A stretch of 64,000 nucleotides of DNA, from positions 1,838,001 to 1,902,000 of the forward strand of contig NC_011144.1 of assembly GCF_000017265.1 (NCBI RefSeq), written 5' to 3'. The notes beneath the pieces were generated by a model. That model saw only the letters and a list, made by a program, of their open reading frames with translations. It made no database searches and was not told the origin of the DNA. Position 1 is the stretch's first letter. Each line of letters opens with the position of its first letter. This stretch comes from Phenylobacterium zucineum HLK1 (GTDB taxonomy: Bacteria; Pseudomonadota; Alphaproteobacteria; Caulobacterales; Caulobacteraceae). This document shows positions 1-8,250 of this stretch, piece by piece. Made by a program: the position numbers and the translations under genes.

Positions 1-819
1 CAGGACGATCGCGTGCACCGTCCAGGCGACGATGTCGGCCCAGGCGGGGTCGTCCTGGCGCACCACGGGGCCCAGCGGCTCCTTGGAGATCACGTTCGGC
101 AGGATGACGTGGCCGTTCGGGTTGGAGAGCAGCGAGCGCGAGGCCGCCAGGCCCGAGATGTCGGCGCTGAACACGTCGCAGCCGTCGCTCTCGTAGAGGC
201 GCCGGGCGTCCTCCTCGGACTTGGCGAGCACCGGCTGGTAGTCCAGCCCGCGGGCGCGGAAGAAGTCGGCGAGGTTCGTCTCGCTGGCGGTGCCGGCCTG
301 GACGCAGACCCGCGCCCCGCCCAGTTCCTCGGCGCTGGCGACGCCCAGCGCGCGGGCCACCAGGAACCCCTGGCCGTCGTAATAGGTGGTCGCCGGGAAG
401 GTCAGGCCCAGCCCCGCGTCGCGCGACAAGGTCAGCGAGGTGTTGCGCGAGAGGATGTCGATCCGCTCGGCCCTGAGCTCGCGGAAACGGTCCGAGCCGT
501 CGATGGGCACGAAGCGCACGCGCTCGGCGTCGCCGAACACGGCGGCGGCCACGGCCCGGCAGACGTCGACGTCGAAGCCGCGCCAGATCCCGCGCGCGTC
601 GCGCATCGCGAAGCCGGGAAGGCCGGGATGGACGCCGCAGGTCACCCGCCCGCGCCGGCGGACCGCCTCCAGCGTCGGGCTGGGCGTCGCCTCGTAGGCG
701 GCCGTTTGGGCCGGGGTCTTGGGCGGCGGGGCCACGGACGCGGGCGCGGGCGGCGGCTTGGCCTCGCAGGCTGCGAGCAGAAGGCCCATGGCCGCCATCG
801 CCGTGAGGCGTCCGATCAT
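1..819 (-). CDS. amino acid ABC transporter substrate-binding lipoprotein (AapJ-like), 3' end outside window
   Basis: Family 3 extracellular solute-binding protein that would deliver polar amino acids to an ABC permease. The 273 codons inside the window run off the left edge without a stop. The ATG at 819 is preceded by AAGGAG at good spacing. The N-terminus is a lipoprotein signal with lipobox LLAAC (Cys at about 18), then a Pro/Ala-rich linker and the periplasmic fold starting near TLEAVRRRGRVTCGVH, with family signatures WRGFDVDVCRAVAAA and RNTSLTLSRD. Homologues of the AapJ/BztA type are normally 335-345 aa, so roughly 65 residues are missing. It is divergent from metC, an arrangement known for aap operons in other Alphaproteobacteria; the permease genes would lie beyond the window. 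Confidence 0.85.
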   Translation of the reverse strand, partial: MIGRLTAMAAMGLLLAACEAKPPPAPASVAPPPKTPAQTAAYEATPSPTLEAVRRRGRVTCGVHPGLPGFAMRDARGIWRGFDVDVCRAVAAAVFGDAERVRFVPIDGSDRFRELRAERIDILSRNTSLTLSRDAGLGLTFPATTYYDGQGFLVARALGVASAEELGGARVCVQAGTASETNLADFFRARGLDYQPVLAKSEEDARRLYESDGCDVFSADISGLAASRSLLSNPNGHVILPNVISKEPLGPVVRQDDPAWADIVAWTVHAIVL

Positions 820-916
820 CCCAGCTCCTTGAAACGGAGAAACCCGGAGGTCTAAGTGCGAAGCTCTTAAGTGCGAGGGGCACTTTCGCCAGCGTCGCCC
901 GGAGCCGCAAGCCCGC
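820..916. promoter_or_regulatory. divergent aapJ-like/metC intergenic region with repeats
   Basis: This 97-base gap separates two divergent genes and must hold both promoters. It contains a 9-bp direct repeat TAAGTGCGA at 853-861 and 868-876 (15 bp start to start, about 1.5 helical turns). The second copy overlaps an inverted repeat AAGTGC (869-874) / GCACTT (880-885) with a 5-base loop. This looks like a regulator site, or a small leader hairpin, upstream of metC. No regulator is identified. Confidence 0.4.
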
Positions 917-2080
917 ATGTCCGACGAGACCCGCCTGATCCACGCCGGCGCCCAATCCGGGCCCATCTGCCGAACGGTCGGCCCGCCGATCCAGAAGGGC
1001 TCCACGGTGCTGCTGCCCAACGCGGCGGCGCTCTACGACGACGACCATTGCACCACCTACGGCCGCAGCGGCCTGGCGGCCCAGGCGACGCTGCGCGAGG
1101 CCCTGGCGGTCATGGAGGGGGCGGTGGGCGTCTCCCTCTACCCCTCGGGCCTGGCGGCCATCTCGGGCGCGCTGCTGGCGGTGCTCAAGGCCGGCGACGA
1201 GATCCTGGTGGTCGACAACGTCTACAAGCCGGTCCGGCGGTTCTGCGACCGGGTGCTTGGGGGCTTCGGCGTCGGGGTCAGCTACTTCGACCCGCGCACC
1301 GCGCCGGAGGCGCTCGTCGGCGAGGCTTCGGACAAGACGCGGCTGATCCTGCTGGAGAGCCCGGGCTCGCTGACCCTCGAGATGCAGGACGTGCCGGCCA
1401 TCGCGCGCCTCGCCCGCGAGCGCGGGATCCTGACGGCGATCGACAACACCTGGGGCGCGGGCTTTCTGTTCCGCCCGCTGGAGCACGGGGTCGACCTGTC
1501 GCTGCAGGCCCTGACCAAGTACGTCGGCGGCCATTCCGACGTGTTCATGGGCTCGGCGGCCGCGCGCGACCCGGCGCTGGTGCGGGCGCTGAACGACGGC
1601 GTCGACGACCTCGGCTGGGCGGTCTCGGGCGAGGACGCCTACCAGGTGCTCCGCGGCGTCCGCACCCTGCCGCTGCGCCTCGCGGCCCAGGGCGAGGCGG
1701 GCCTGAGGGTCGCCGAGTGGCTGAAGACCCAGCCGGAGGTGGCCGCCGTCCACCACCCCGCCCTGCCCGGCGATCCGGACCATGCGCTCTGGGCCCGGGA
1801 CTACCGGGGCGCCTGCGGCCTGTTCACCGTCGCGCTGAAGCCCGCGCCGCGGGCGGCGGTGGACGCCTTCCTCGACGCCCTGCAGGTGTTCGGCCTGGGT
1901 TTCTCGTGGGGCGGGTTCGAGAGCCTGGCGATCTGGTGCGACCCGCAGCTGAAGGCCCGCCGGTTCAGGCGCGACTACGCCGGACCCTTGATCCGCCTGC
2001 ACATCGGCCTGGAGGCCGTGGACGACCTGATCGCCGACCTGCGGCGGGGGTTGGACGCCTACGCGAAAACGGCGGCCTGA
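917..2080 (+). CDS. metC: cystathionine beta-lyase
   Basis: PLP-dependent enzyme of the Cys/Met metabolism family that cleaves cystathionine to homocysteine, pyruvate and ammonia in methionine synthesis; cytoplasmic. At 387 aa it has the usual family length. Visible marks are the phosphate-binding stretch YPSGLAAISGAL, the LLESPGSLT and AIDNTWGAG strands, and the PLP lysine at about K201 in LTKYVGGHSD. The C-terminus GFSWGGFESL resembles alphaproteobacterial MetC more than cystathionine gamma-synthase. It is divergent from an amino-acid transporter gene, matching known metC-aap neighbourhoods. A gamma-lyase or related activity cannot be excluded from sequence alone. Confidence 0.9.
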   Translation: MSDETRLIHAGAQSGPICRTVGPPIQKGSTVLLPNAAALYDDDHCTTYGRSGLAAQATLREALAVMEGAVGVSLYPSGLAAISGALLAVLKAGDEILVVDNVYKPVRRFCDRVLGGFGVGVSYFDPRTAPEALVGEASDKTRLILLESPGSLTLEMQDVPAIARLARERGILTAIDNTWGAGFLFRPLEHGVDLSLQALTKYVGGHSDVFMGSAAARDPALVRALNDGVDDLGWAVSGEDAYQVLRGVRTLPLRLAAQGEAGLRVAEWLKTQPEVAAVHHPALPGDPDHALWARDYRGACGLFTVALKPAPRAAVDAFLDALQVFGLGFSWGGFESLAIWCDPQLKARRFRRDYAGPLIRLHIGLEAVDDLIADLRRGLDAYAKTAA

Positions 2081-2139
2081 GCCGGAACCTCGCGCCCTCC
2101 CCGGGATTGCACCGCGCAAGCACCCCGAAGGAGACGGCG

Positions 2140-3138
2140 ATGACCAGCCAGGGACCCGGCGGCGAGTTCCGCCAGGAGGCCGAGCGCACGGCCGAGCACG
2201 AACGCGACATCCAGGACCGCATCGAGGCGCAGGAGGAACGCTCGTTTCAGTCCAAGGGCGACGGCGAGGACAGCGCGCCCCAGACAGGCGCCAGGGACTA
2301 CCCCGTCCCGCCCCTGCCCAAGCAGGCGCTGGAGAAGCCGGGCCTCGAGGCGGACCTCGAACTGAAGCCCATGTGGGACGCCCCCTACTACAAGGGCTCG
2401 GGCAAGCTGGAGGGCATGGCGGCCCTGATCACCGGCGCCGACTCCGGGATCGGCCGGGCCGTGGCCGTGCTGTTCGCCCGGGAAGGCGCGGACGTGGCCA
2501 TCGCCTACCTCGAGGAGGACGAGGACGCGCAGGTGACGAAGGCGGCGGTCGAGAAGGAAGGCCGGCGCGCCATCCTGCTGCCGGGCGACGTGGCCAACCC
2601 GGCCTATGCCGACGAGGCGGTGCGCAAGACCATCGAGGCGTTCGGCAAGATCGACATTCTGGTCAACAACGCCGCGTTCCAGGAGCACGCCAAGGACATC
2701 ACCGACATCGCCTTCGACCACTTCGACCGGACGCTGAAGACCAACCTCTACGGCTATTTCAACATGGCCAAGGCGGCGGCCCCGCACATCAAGGCGGGCG
2801 GCTCGATCGTCAACTGCGGCTCGGTCACCGGCCTGCACGGCTCGAAGGAGCTGCTGGACTATTCGATGACCAAGGGCGGCATCCACGCCTTCACCCGCTC
2901 GCTGGCCGGCAGCCTGATCAAGCGGGGAATCCGGGTGAACTGCGTCGCGCCTGGCCCCGTGTGGACGCCGCTCAACCCGGCCGACAAGCCCGACAAGATC
3001 CCGGAGTTCGGGGCCCAGACCCCCATGGGCCGGCCGGCGCAGCCCGAGGAGCTGGCCCCCGCCTTCGTTTTCCTCGCCTCGCCCCAGACGGCCAGCTACA
3101 TCACCGGCGAGATCCTGCCGGTCATCGGCGGCTACTGA
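2140..3138 (+). CDS. SDR family oxidoreductase with N-terminal extension
   Basis: Short-chain dehydrogenase/reductase, 332 aa, from an ATG at 2140 preceded by GAAGGAG. Residues 1-80 are a charged, Gln/Glu-rich extension typical of the YghA/YhdF-type glucose dehydrogenase-like SDRs. The Rossmann core follows, with ITGADSGIGRAVAV, the NNAA motif, and the catalytic Tyr-Lys pair in YSMTKGG, ending in ITGEILPVIGGY. The substrate cannot be read from sequence; family members are often stress-induced and use NAD(P)H. It is followed after only a few bases by the kinase gene and then an aldehyde dehydrogenase, so the three are probably co-transcribed. Confidence 0.88.
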   Translation: MTSQGPGGEFRQEAERTAEHERDIQDRIEAQEERSFQSKGDGEDSAPQTGARDYPVPPLPKQALEKPGLEADLELKPMWDAPYYKGSGKLEGMAALITGADSGIGRAVAVLFAREGADVAIAYLEEDEDAQVTKAAVEKEGRRAILLPGDVANPAYADEAVRKTIEAFGKIDILVNNAAFQEHAKDITDIAFDHFDRTLKTNLYGYFNMAKAAAPHIKAGGSIVNCGSVTGLHGSKELLDYSMTKGGIHAFTRSLAGSLIKRGIRVNCVAPGPVWTPLNPADKPDKIPEFGAQTPMGRPAQPEELAPAFVFLASPQTASYITGEILPVIGGY

Positions 3139-3213
3139 GGGACGGAAGCGATCGAGGCCTGGCTCGGCGAGTTCCTGGAGGCGGAGCGGCTGCCGCCCGC
3201 CTTCGCCGGGACG

Positions 3214-4014
3214 GTGGAGACCGTCTGCCGGCCGCTCGCCGCGCGGGCCGCGGCCCTGGCGCCGACGCACGGGACGGCGATCGTGGGGCTGTGCGGCGCG
3301 CAGGGCTCGGGCAAGTCCACCATCGCGGCGGCCACGGTGCGACTGCTGCAGGACCAGGGCCTTTCGGCGCTTTCCCTCTCGCTGGACGACTTTTACCTCG
3401 GCCGCGAGGCGCGAGGCTGGCTGGCCAAGCGGGTCCATCCGCTGCTGGCGGTGCGCGGTCCGCCCGGGACCCACGATGTGGCCCTCGCCTGCGGGGTGCT
3501 GGACGCCCTGGCCGAACCCGGCCGCACGCCCCTGCCCGCCTTCGACAAGGCCTCGGACGAGCGCCGCCCGAAGGCCGACTGGCGCGAGGCCGAGGGACCG
3601 GTGCAGGCGATGATCTTCGAGGGCTGGTGCGTCGGCGCGCGGGCGCAGCCCGAGGGCGACCTCGCCGCGCCGGTCAACGCGTTGGAGGCCGAGGCGGACC
3701 CGGACGGCGCCTGGCGCGGCTTCGTCAACGCCCAGCTTGCAGGTCCCTACCAGGCCCTGTTCGGGCGGCTGCACATGCTGGCCATGCTCCGGGCGCCGGG
3801 TTTCGAGGTGGTGCGGGCCTGGCGGACCGAACAGGAGCGCAAGCTGCGCGAGCGCAAGGGGGGCGGCCTGGGGCGCGGCATGTCGGACGACGAGGTCGGC
3901 CGCTTCGTCGCCCATTACGAACGCCTGACCCGCTGGATGCTGGCCGAGATGCCGGCGCGGGCCGATATGGTCGTGGACCTGGACGCCGGGCGCCGGCCGC
4001 TCGCCGTCCGTTGA
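3214..4014 (+). CDS. P-loop kinase of the glycerate kinase/uridine kinase-like type
   Basis: Small-molecule kinase with Walker A GAQGSGKST (Lys about residue 34), a second motif LDDFYLGREARGWL, and DKASDERRPKADW, like yeast YGR205W and plant-type D-glycerate 3-kinase. The GTG at 3214 is the first acceptable start and gives 266 aa. However, the frame is open from the preceding stop at 3138, and the 25 upstream codons read as plausible protein (IEAWLGEFLEAERLPPAFAG). No ATG, GTG or TTG lies in that stretch, so the true start may be non-canonical. It lies between an SDR and an aldehyde dehydrogenase, suggesting a sugar-acid or aldehyde salvage role. Product assignment is by family only. Confidence 0.75.
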   Translation: METVCRPLAARAAALAPTHGTAIVGLCGAQGSGKSTIAAATVRLLQDQGLSALSLSLDDFYLGREARGWLAKRVHPLLAVRGPPGTHDVALACGVLDALAEPGRTPLPAFDKASDERRPKADWREAEGPVQAMIFEGWCVGARAQPEGDLAAPVNALEAEADPDGAWRGFVNAQLAGPYQALFGRLHMLAMLRAPGFEVVRAWRTEQERKLRERKGGGLGRGMSDDEVGRFVAHYERLTRWMLAEMPARADMVVDLDAGRRPLAVR

Positions 4015-4030
4015 GCAGGGAGCCTCCCCG

Positions 4031-5437
4031 ATGAGCGAACGCCCCACCTTCCAGGCCGTGGATCCCGCCACGGACGCGCCCGGCCGCCGATACGAGGGCC
4101 ACACGGCCGAGGAGGCGCTGGAGATGGCCCGCGCCGCGCGCCGCGCGTTCGAGGACTGGCGCCGGACGTCCTTCGCCGACCGGGCCGGGCTGATGCGCGC
4201 CGCCGCCGTCGTCCTGCGCCACCGCCAGGACGAGTTCGCCGAGCTGATGTGCGCCGAGATGGGCAAGCTGCTGGCCGACGGCCGCGCCGAGGTGGAGAAG
4301 TGCGCCGTCGGCTGCGAGTTCTACGCCGACCATGCCGAAGCCTTCCTGAAGGACGAGCCGGTCGATTTCGGCGGCCCGAAGGCCAAGGTGGTCTACCGGC
4401 CGCTGGGGACCGTCCTGGCCGTCATGCCCTGGAACTTCCCCTTCTGGCAGGTCTTCCGCTTCGCCGCCCCGACCCTGATGGCGGGAAACACCGCGGTCCT
4501 GAAGCACGCCAGCAACGTCCCCGGCTGCGCGCTGGCGATCGAGGAGGTGTTCCGCGAGGCCGGTTTCCCGCAGGACGTCTTCCGCACCGCCCTGATCCCC
4601 TCGGGGGCCGTGAAGGCCCTCATCGAGGACGACGCCATCGCCGCCGTCAGCCTGACCGGCAGCGTCGAGGCGGGGCGCAAGGTGGCCGCTCAGGCCGGCG
4701 CGGTGTTGAAGAAGTGCGTCCTGGAGCTCGGCGGCAGCGACGCCTACCTCGTGCTGGACGACGCCGACATCGAGGTCGCCGCGAAGACGGCCGCGGCGGC
4801 GCGGATGGTCAACGCCGGCCAGAGCTGCATCGCCGGCAAGCGGTTCGTGGTGCTGGCGTCGGTGCGCGAGGCGTTCGAGGCGGCGCTGGCGCGCGAGATG
4901 GAGGCCTACGCCATGGGCGACCCCCGCGCGGAAGGGACGAAGCTCGGCCCCCTGGTCCGCACCGCCGACCGGGACGGCGTCCACGCTCAGGTCCGCCGCA
5001 GCGTCGAGGCCGGCGCGCGCCTGCTGACGGGCGGGCAGATCCCGGACCGGCCGGGCGCCTGGTATCCGCCCACGGTGCTGGCCGGCGTGAGGCCCGGCAT
5101 GGCCGCCTATGACGAGGAGGTCTTCGGTCCGGTGGCGGCGGTGATCGAGGCGGCGGACGAGGCCGAGGCAGTCCGGATCGCCAACGACAGCGCCTTCGGC
5201 CTGGGCTCGGGCGTGCTGACCGGGGACCTGGCCCGCGGCGAGCGTCTGGCGACCGATGCCCTGGAGGCGGGCATGAGCTTCGTGAACCAGAACGTCCGCT
5301 CCGACCCCCGCCTGCCCTTCGGCGGGGTGAAGCATTCCGGCTTCGGGCGCGAGCTCGCGGCGTTCGGCCTCCGCGAGTTCGTCAACATCAAGAGCGTGGT
5401 CGTGGCGGCCGAGCCGGGGGCGTCACGGACGGAGTAG
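4031..5437 (+). CDS. NAD(P)-dependent succinate-semialdehyde dehydrogenase-type aldehyde dehydrogenase
   Basis: Aldehyde dehydrogenase superfamily, 468 aa, closest in look to short SSADH (Sad/GabD-like) enzymes that oxidise succinic semialdehyde to succinate. Cofactor-site motif VMPWNFPFWQVFR, general-base Glu at about 232 in LELGGSD, and nucleophile Cys at about 266 in NAGQSCIAGKRF are all present. Its ATG lies 16 bases after the kinase stop, so the two are likely an operon. The 3' end overlaps the convergent pseudouridine synthase by 50 bases, unusually long for this window. The exact aldehyde substrate is inferred. Confidence 0.88.
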   Translation: MSERPTFQAVDPATDAPGRRYEGHTAEEALEMARAARRAFEDWRRTSFADRAGLMRAAAVVLRHRQDEFAELMCAEMGKLLADGRAEVEKCAVGCEFYADHAEAFLKDEPVDFGGPKAKVVYRPLGTVLAVMPWNFPFWQVFRFAAPTLMAGNTAVLKHASNVPGCALAIEEVFREAGFPQDVFRTALIPSGAVKALIEDDAIAAVSLTGSVEAGRKVAAQAGAVLKKCVLELGGSDAYLVLDDADIEVAAKTAAAARMVNAGQSCIAGKRFVVLASVREAFEAALAREMEAYAMGDPRAEGTKLGPLVRTADRDGVHAQVRRSVEAGARLLTGGQIPDRPGAWYPPTVLAGVRPGMAAYDEEVFGPVAAVIEAADEAEAVRIANDSAFGLGSGVLTGDLARGERLATDALEAGMSFVNQNVRSDPRLPFGGVKHSGFGRELAAFGLREFVNIKSVVVAAEPGASRTE

Positions 5438-6191
5438 AGGCGCGGATCATCGCCTCGCGCTCCTGTGGCGTGAGAACTCGCCAGCGCCCCTCGGGCAGGT
5501 CTCCCAGCTTCAGGGGGCCGATGCGTACGCGCAGCAGGTCGACGACGCGCAGGCCCACGAGGTCGCACATGCGGCGGATCTGGCGCTTGCGGCCCTCCTT
5601 CAGCACGAAGCGCAGGGTGTTTCCCTGGATCACCGACACCGTCGCCGGCTTCAGCTTGCGGCCGTCCAGTTCGAGGCCGTGGCGCAGGCGGGCCAGCTTG
5701 CGCTCGTCGACCTGGCCCGCGACGCGGACGACGTACTCCTTGTCGAGGTCGGACTGCGGCCCGATCACCGCCTTGGCCAGCACCCCGTCGTCCGAGAGGA
5801 TCAGCAGGCCCCGGCTGTCCTCGTCCAGGCGGCCGAGGGGCGGCAGGCTGGCCCTGGCGTCGGGCGCCGCCCCCTCCCCCGAGAGATTGGCCGCGGTCAG
5901 CAGCCGCACGGCCGGGACGTGCCCCGGCTCGGGCTGGCCCGAGACGTAGCCCACCGGCTTGTTGAGCACCGCCGTGAAGCCGCCCAGGCTGGCGGCCGCG
6001 CGGTCGGCCAGGGTCAGCGTCTGGCCCGGCAGGATCTTGCGGCCGGCGTCGGCGATCGTCTCGCCGTCGATGCTGACGAGGCCGTCGGCGATCAGCGCCT
6101 CGGCCTCGCGGCGCGAGCAGACCCCGCTCTGCGCCAGCCATTTGTTGACGCGCTGCGGCTCGGCCTCGTCGTAGCGGCGGGTCCAGGCCAC
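5388..6191 (-). CDS. RsuA-family 23S rRNA pseudouridine synthase (RluF/RluB-like)
   Basis: Converts a uridine in rRNA to pseudouridine. The N-terminal S4 RNA-binding domain is clear (VNKWLAQSGVCSRREAEALI, residues about 14-60), followed by the catalytic domain with nucleophile Asp in GRLDEDSRGLLILSDDG. RluF versus RluB cannot be settled from sequence alone. The GTG at 6191 starts 2 bases after the OsmC gene's stop, giving 267 aa and implying coupling. The C-terminal tail is Pro/Arg-rich and overlaps the convergent aldehyde dehydrogenase gene by 50 bases. Confidence 0.87.
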   Translation of the reverse strand: MAWTRRYDEAEPQRVNKWLAQSGVCSRREAEALIADGLVSIDGETIADAGRKILPGQTLTLADRAAASLGGFTAVLNKPVGYVSGQPEPGHVPAVRLLTAANLSGEGAAPDARASLPPLGRLDEDSRGLLILSDDGVLAKAVIGPQSDLDKEYVVRVAGQVDERKLARLRHGLELDGRKLKPATVSVIQGNTLRFVLKEGRKRQIRRMCDLVGLRVVDLLRVRIGPLKLGDLPEGRWRVLTPQEREAMIRASTPSVTPPARPPRPRS

Positions 6192-6193
6192 CG

Positions 6194-6688
6194 TCAGTCC
6201 GCGCAGGCTTCGAGCATGGCGTGCATGTGGCCCTCGCCCGAGCGCTCGCGGGCCGCCAGGTCTGGCGGCGCGGTCAGGACGGTGATGATCTCGGACCGGC
6301 CCTCCAGCGTGCGGTGGACCGGGCACTTCTCGGCGATCTCGACGAGCCGGCGGCGCTGGTCGTCGTCGAGCGGGCCCTCGACGGTCAGCTCGCGGGCGAA
6401 GCGGTCGCGGCCCTTGGGCGTGCGGGTGTGCAGCACCCGGACGGTGGCGCGCGTCAGGGGCCAGCCCTTGCGTTCGGCGTAGAGGCGCAGCGTCATGGCC
6501 GTGCAGGCGCCCAGCGCCGAGGCCAGCAGGTCGTAGGGCGTGGGCCCTGAACCCAGGCCGCCGGCCTCCACGGGCTCGTCCGCCAGGAAGGCGGAGCCCG
6601 CCGCCAGCACCTCCACCTGGAACCGGCCGACCCCCGTCTCGGCGACCGTGACGCTGTCGGTGTCCGGGGCGATGGCTGGGCGCGTCAT
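6194..6688 (-). CDS. OsmC family peroxide-handling protein
   Basis: Member of the OsmC/Ohr fold, 164 aa, thought to reduce organic peroxides through two cysteines. Both are visible: ASALGACTAMTLRLYAE (first Cys) and AEKCPVHRTL (second Cys). The sequence is closest to the YhfA-like OsmC subgroup, not to Ohr. It is upstream of, and nearly touching, the pseudouridine synthase gene, so the two form a small operon. No OhrR-like regulator is nearby. Confidence 0.88.
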   Translation of the reverse strand: MTRPAIAPDTDSVTVAETGVGRFQVEVLAAGSAFLADEPVEAGGLGSGPTPYDLLASALGACTAMTLRLYAERKGWPLTRATVRVLHTRTPKGRDRFARELTVEGPLDDDQRRRLVEIAEKCPVHRTLEGRSEIITVLTAPPDLAARERSGEGHMHAMLEACAD

Positions 6689-6714
6689 GGCGGCGTCCTC
6701 TCAGGCGTAGGAGG

Positions 6715-6791
6715 TGGCGCGCCCGGCAGGATTCGAACCTGCGACCACATGCTTAGAAGGCACGTGCTCTATCCAGCTGAGCTACGGGCGC
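6715..6791 (-). tRNA. tRNA-Arg (anticodon TCT)
   Basis: Full cloverleaf on the minus strand. Acceptor arm GCGCCCG (6791-6785) pairs with CGGGCGC (6725-6719). The T arm is GCAGG/CCTGC around TTCGAAT and the anticodon loop CTTCTAA gives TCT. The discriminator is G at 6718 and CCA is encoded at 6717-6715. Confidence 0.96.
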
Positions 6792-6806
6792 CCGGGGCGG
6801 AACCCC

Positions 6807-7115
6807 CTAGTGGGTCCAGGGGATTCTGCGCCCGAAGGCGAAATTGTCGGCGTAGGCCTTGATGATCCGCTTGGCGGGCTTGGGGTCCACCAGCTGGAAG
6901 GCGATGCCGTGCTGCTCGGCGTAGCGCACGGCGTCCTCCTTCGTCTCGAAGTGCAGCCGGACCTGGCTCGACTCGGTGTCCGTGGTCTGGGTCCAGCCCA
7001 TCAGCGGATCGGGGCGGCGCGCGGCCTTCGGCTCGAATTCGAGCACCCATTCGTTGGTCTTGGCGCGCCCGGACTGCATGGCGGTCTTGGACGGGCGGAA
7101 GATGCGCGCGAGCAT
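6807..7115 (-). CDS. NDUFS4-like NADH:ubiquinone oxidoreductase accessory subunit
   Basis: ETC complex I subunit of the NDUFS4 / 18-kDa family, 102 aa, found in Alphaproteobacteria and mitochondria as an accessory subunit of the peripheral arm. Recognisable parts are the N-terminal ARIFRPSKTAMQSGRAKT, the core DPLMGWTQTTD, and the C-terminal AYADNFAFGRRIPWTH. The ATG at 7115 is preferred to an in-frame TTG at 7148, because the peptide begins at the conserved MLARIFRPSK. It is encoded alone between two tRNA genes, away from any nuo operon, as is usual for this subunit in the group. Confidence 0.88.
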   Translation of the reverse strand: MLARIFRPSKTAMQSGRAKTNEWVLEFEPKAARRPDPLMGWTQTTDTESSQVRLHFETKEDAVRYAEQHGIAFQLVDPKPAKRIIKAYADNFAFGRRIPWTH

Positions 7116-7151
7116 GCTCTCTAAAAACCCTTCATCGTTCGGCCCCAACGC

Positions 7152-7228
7152 TGGTCGGGGCGGCAGGATTTGAACCTGCGACCCTCTGCTCCCAAAGCAG
7201 ATGCGCTACCAGGCTGCGCTACGCCCCG
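7152..7228 (-). tRNA. tRNA-Pro (anticodon TGG)
   Basis: Minus-strand cloverleaf. Acceptor CGGGGCG (7228-7222) pairs with CGCCCCG (7162-7156). The T arm is GCAGG/CCTGC and the anticodon loop TTTGGGA gives TGG. Discriminator A at 7155 and encoded CCA at 7154-7152. A second tRNA-Pro (GGG) lies at 24.5 kb. Confidence 0.96.
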
Positions 7229-7289
7229 GATGCGTCGGAGGCCCTGCAATATGGGCGTTTCGGGATTTCCGCAAACCTGAACGCGCGGT

Positions 7290-7715
7290 TCAGCCGTGGC
7301 GGGACATCAGCTTGAAGATGCCCGAGGCGCGGACCACGTCCACCCCGCGCGAGCGGGCGACCCCCTCGGCGAACGCCACGTCCTTGGCCGCCCGGGTCAT
7401 CCTGGCCTCGCCGACCACCCACTCGCCCTGCCGGGCCATGTGCAGGAAGTCGATCGACAGGTGGATGGTGACGCCCACCGCCTTGGTCTTGCGGCCCACG
7501 GCCTGGGCCAGCAGGCCGTCCATGAAGGCCGAGAGCATCCCCCCGTGGACCAGGCCGATGCCGTTCGCGTGCCGCGGCAGGGCGTAGAACGCCTGGCCGA
7601 CGGTCTCGGGATCGCCGCCCACGCGGTGGAAGTACGGGCCGTTGTGGGTCGAGAACGGGCCGCGGAGCTCGGAGCGGACGAAGCCCTCGGGCGGGGCCGG
7701 GATCTCCTCGCTCAC
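7290..7715 (-). CDS. PaaI-family hotdog thioesterase
   Basis: Acyl-CoA thioesterase of the hotdog fold, 141 aa. The family signature HGGMLSAFMDGLLAQAV holds the catalytic acid-containing helix, and IHLSIDFLHMARQGEWVVGEARM follows. Its GTG start overlaps the TGA of the upstream DUF192 gene by 4 bases (GTGA), so the two are translationally coupled. The acyl substrate is not deducible. Hydrolysis of aromatic or medium-chain CoA esters is the family norm. Confidence 0.87.
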   Translation of the reverse strand: MSEEIPAPPEGFVRSELRGPFSTHNGPYFHRVGGDPETVGQAFYALPRHANGIGLVHGGMLSAFMDGLLAQAVGRKTKAVGVTIHLSIDFLHMARQGEWVVGEARMTRAAKDVAFAEGVARSRGVDVVRASGIFKLMSRHG

Positions 7716-8227
7716 TTGAAGGCCCGGTGCACGACCTTGTCGCCGGGCAGCAGGCCCAGCTGCGCCGCGCGGCCTCCGGCCAGCTCCAGGACGGCGATCG
7801 CCGGCCCGCCCGAAGGCAGCGGCGTCTCGTCCAGCGGCCGGGCGTTGCGGGCGATGGAGACCACCTTCCCGTCGGTCCCGATGTAGATGATGTCGAGCGG
7901 GATCAGGGTGTTGCGCATCCAGAAGGCCTGGGGCGCCGACTTCGGGAAGATGAAGAGCATGCCGCGGTCGGCCGCCAGGCTCTTGCGGCACATCAGGCCG
8001 TACTCGCGCTCGATGACGCTGTCGGCGATCTCGACCCGGAAGCTGTGGGTCCCGCGCTGGGTGACCAGCTTGAGCGGCTCCAGCGGCGTCAGCTCGGGCT
8101 GTCCCTGGCAGGCGGCCGGGTCCATCCGCGGGATCGCGGCCGCCGGGCCCGCGAGGACGAGGCCAGCAAGGAGTGGGACGGCCCCCAGCGCGACGAGGCC
8201 GCGTCGGCCGATGGATGCGAAACTCAC
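7712..8227 (-). CDS. exported DUF192 family protein
   Basis: 171-aa protein with a signal peptide (hydrophobic LVALGAVPLLAGLVLAGPAAA) and a DUF192 domain: EREYGLMCRKSLAADRGMLF, then the signature FWMRNTLIPLDIIYI. The family has no proven biochemical role; many members are periplasmic or secreted. The start is GTG at 8227. It lies 23 bases after the cold-shock gene stop on the same strand and overlaps the thioesterase gene by 4 bases. Confidence 0.86.
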   Translation of the reverse strand: MSFASIGRRGLVALGAVPLLAGLVLAGPAAAIPRMDPAACQGQPELTPLEPLKLVTQRGTHSFRVEIADSVIEREYGLMCRKSLAADRGMLFIFPKSAPQAFWMRNTLIPLDIIYIGTDGKVVSIARNARPLDETPLPSGGPAIAVLELAGGRAAQLGLLPGDKVVHRAFK

Positions 8228-8250
8228 AGACAGGCTCCGAAGCGTGGCGT

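Noticed and set aside
2059..4266. 735-aa minus-strand open frame
   Set aside because: Antisense shadow of the SDR, kinase and aldehyde dehydrogenase genes. Codon use in GC-rich DNA keeps the opposite frame open; the residues are Arg/Gly/His/Gln-rich and match no family.
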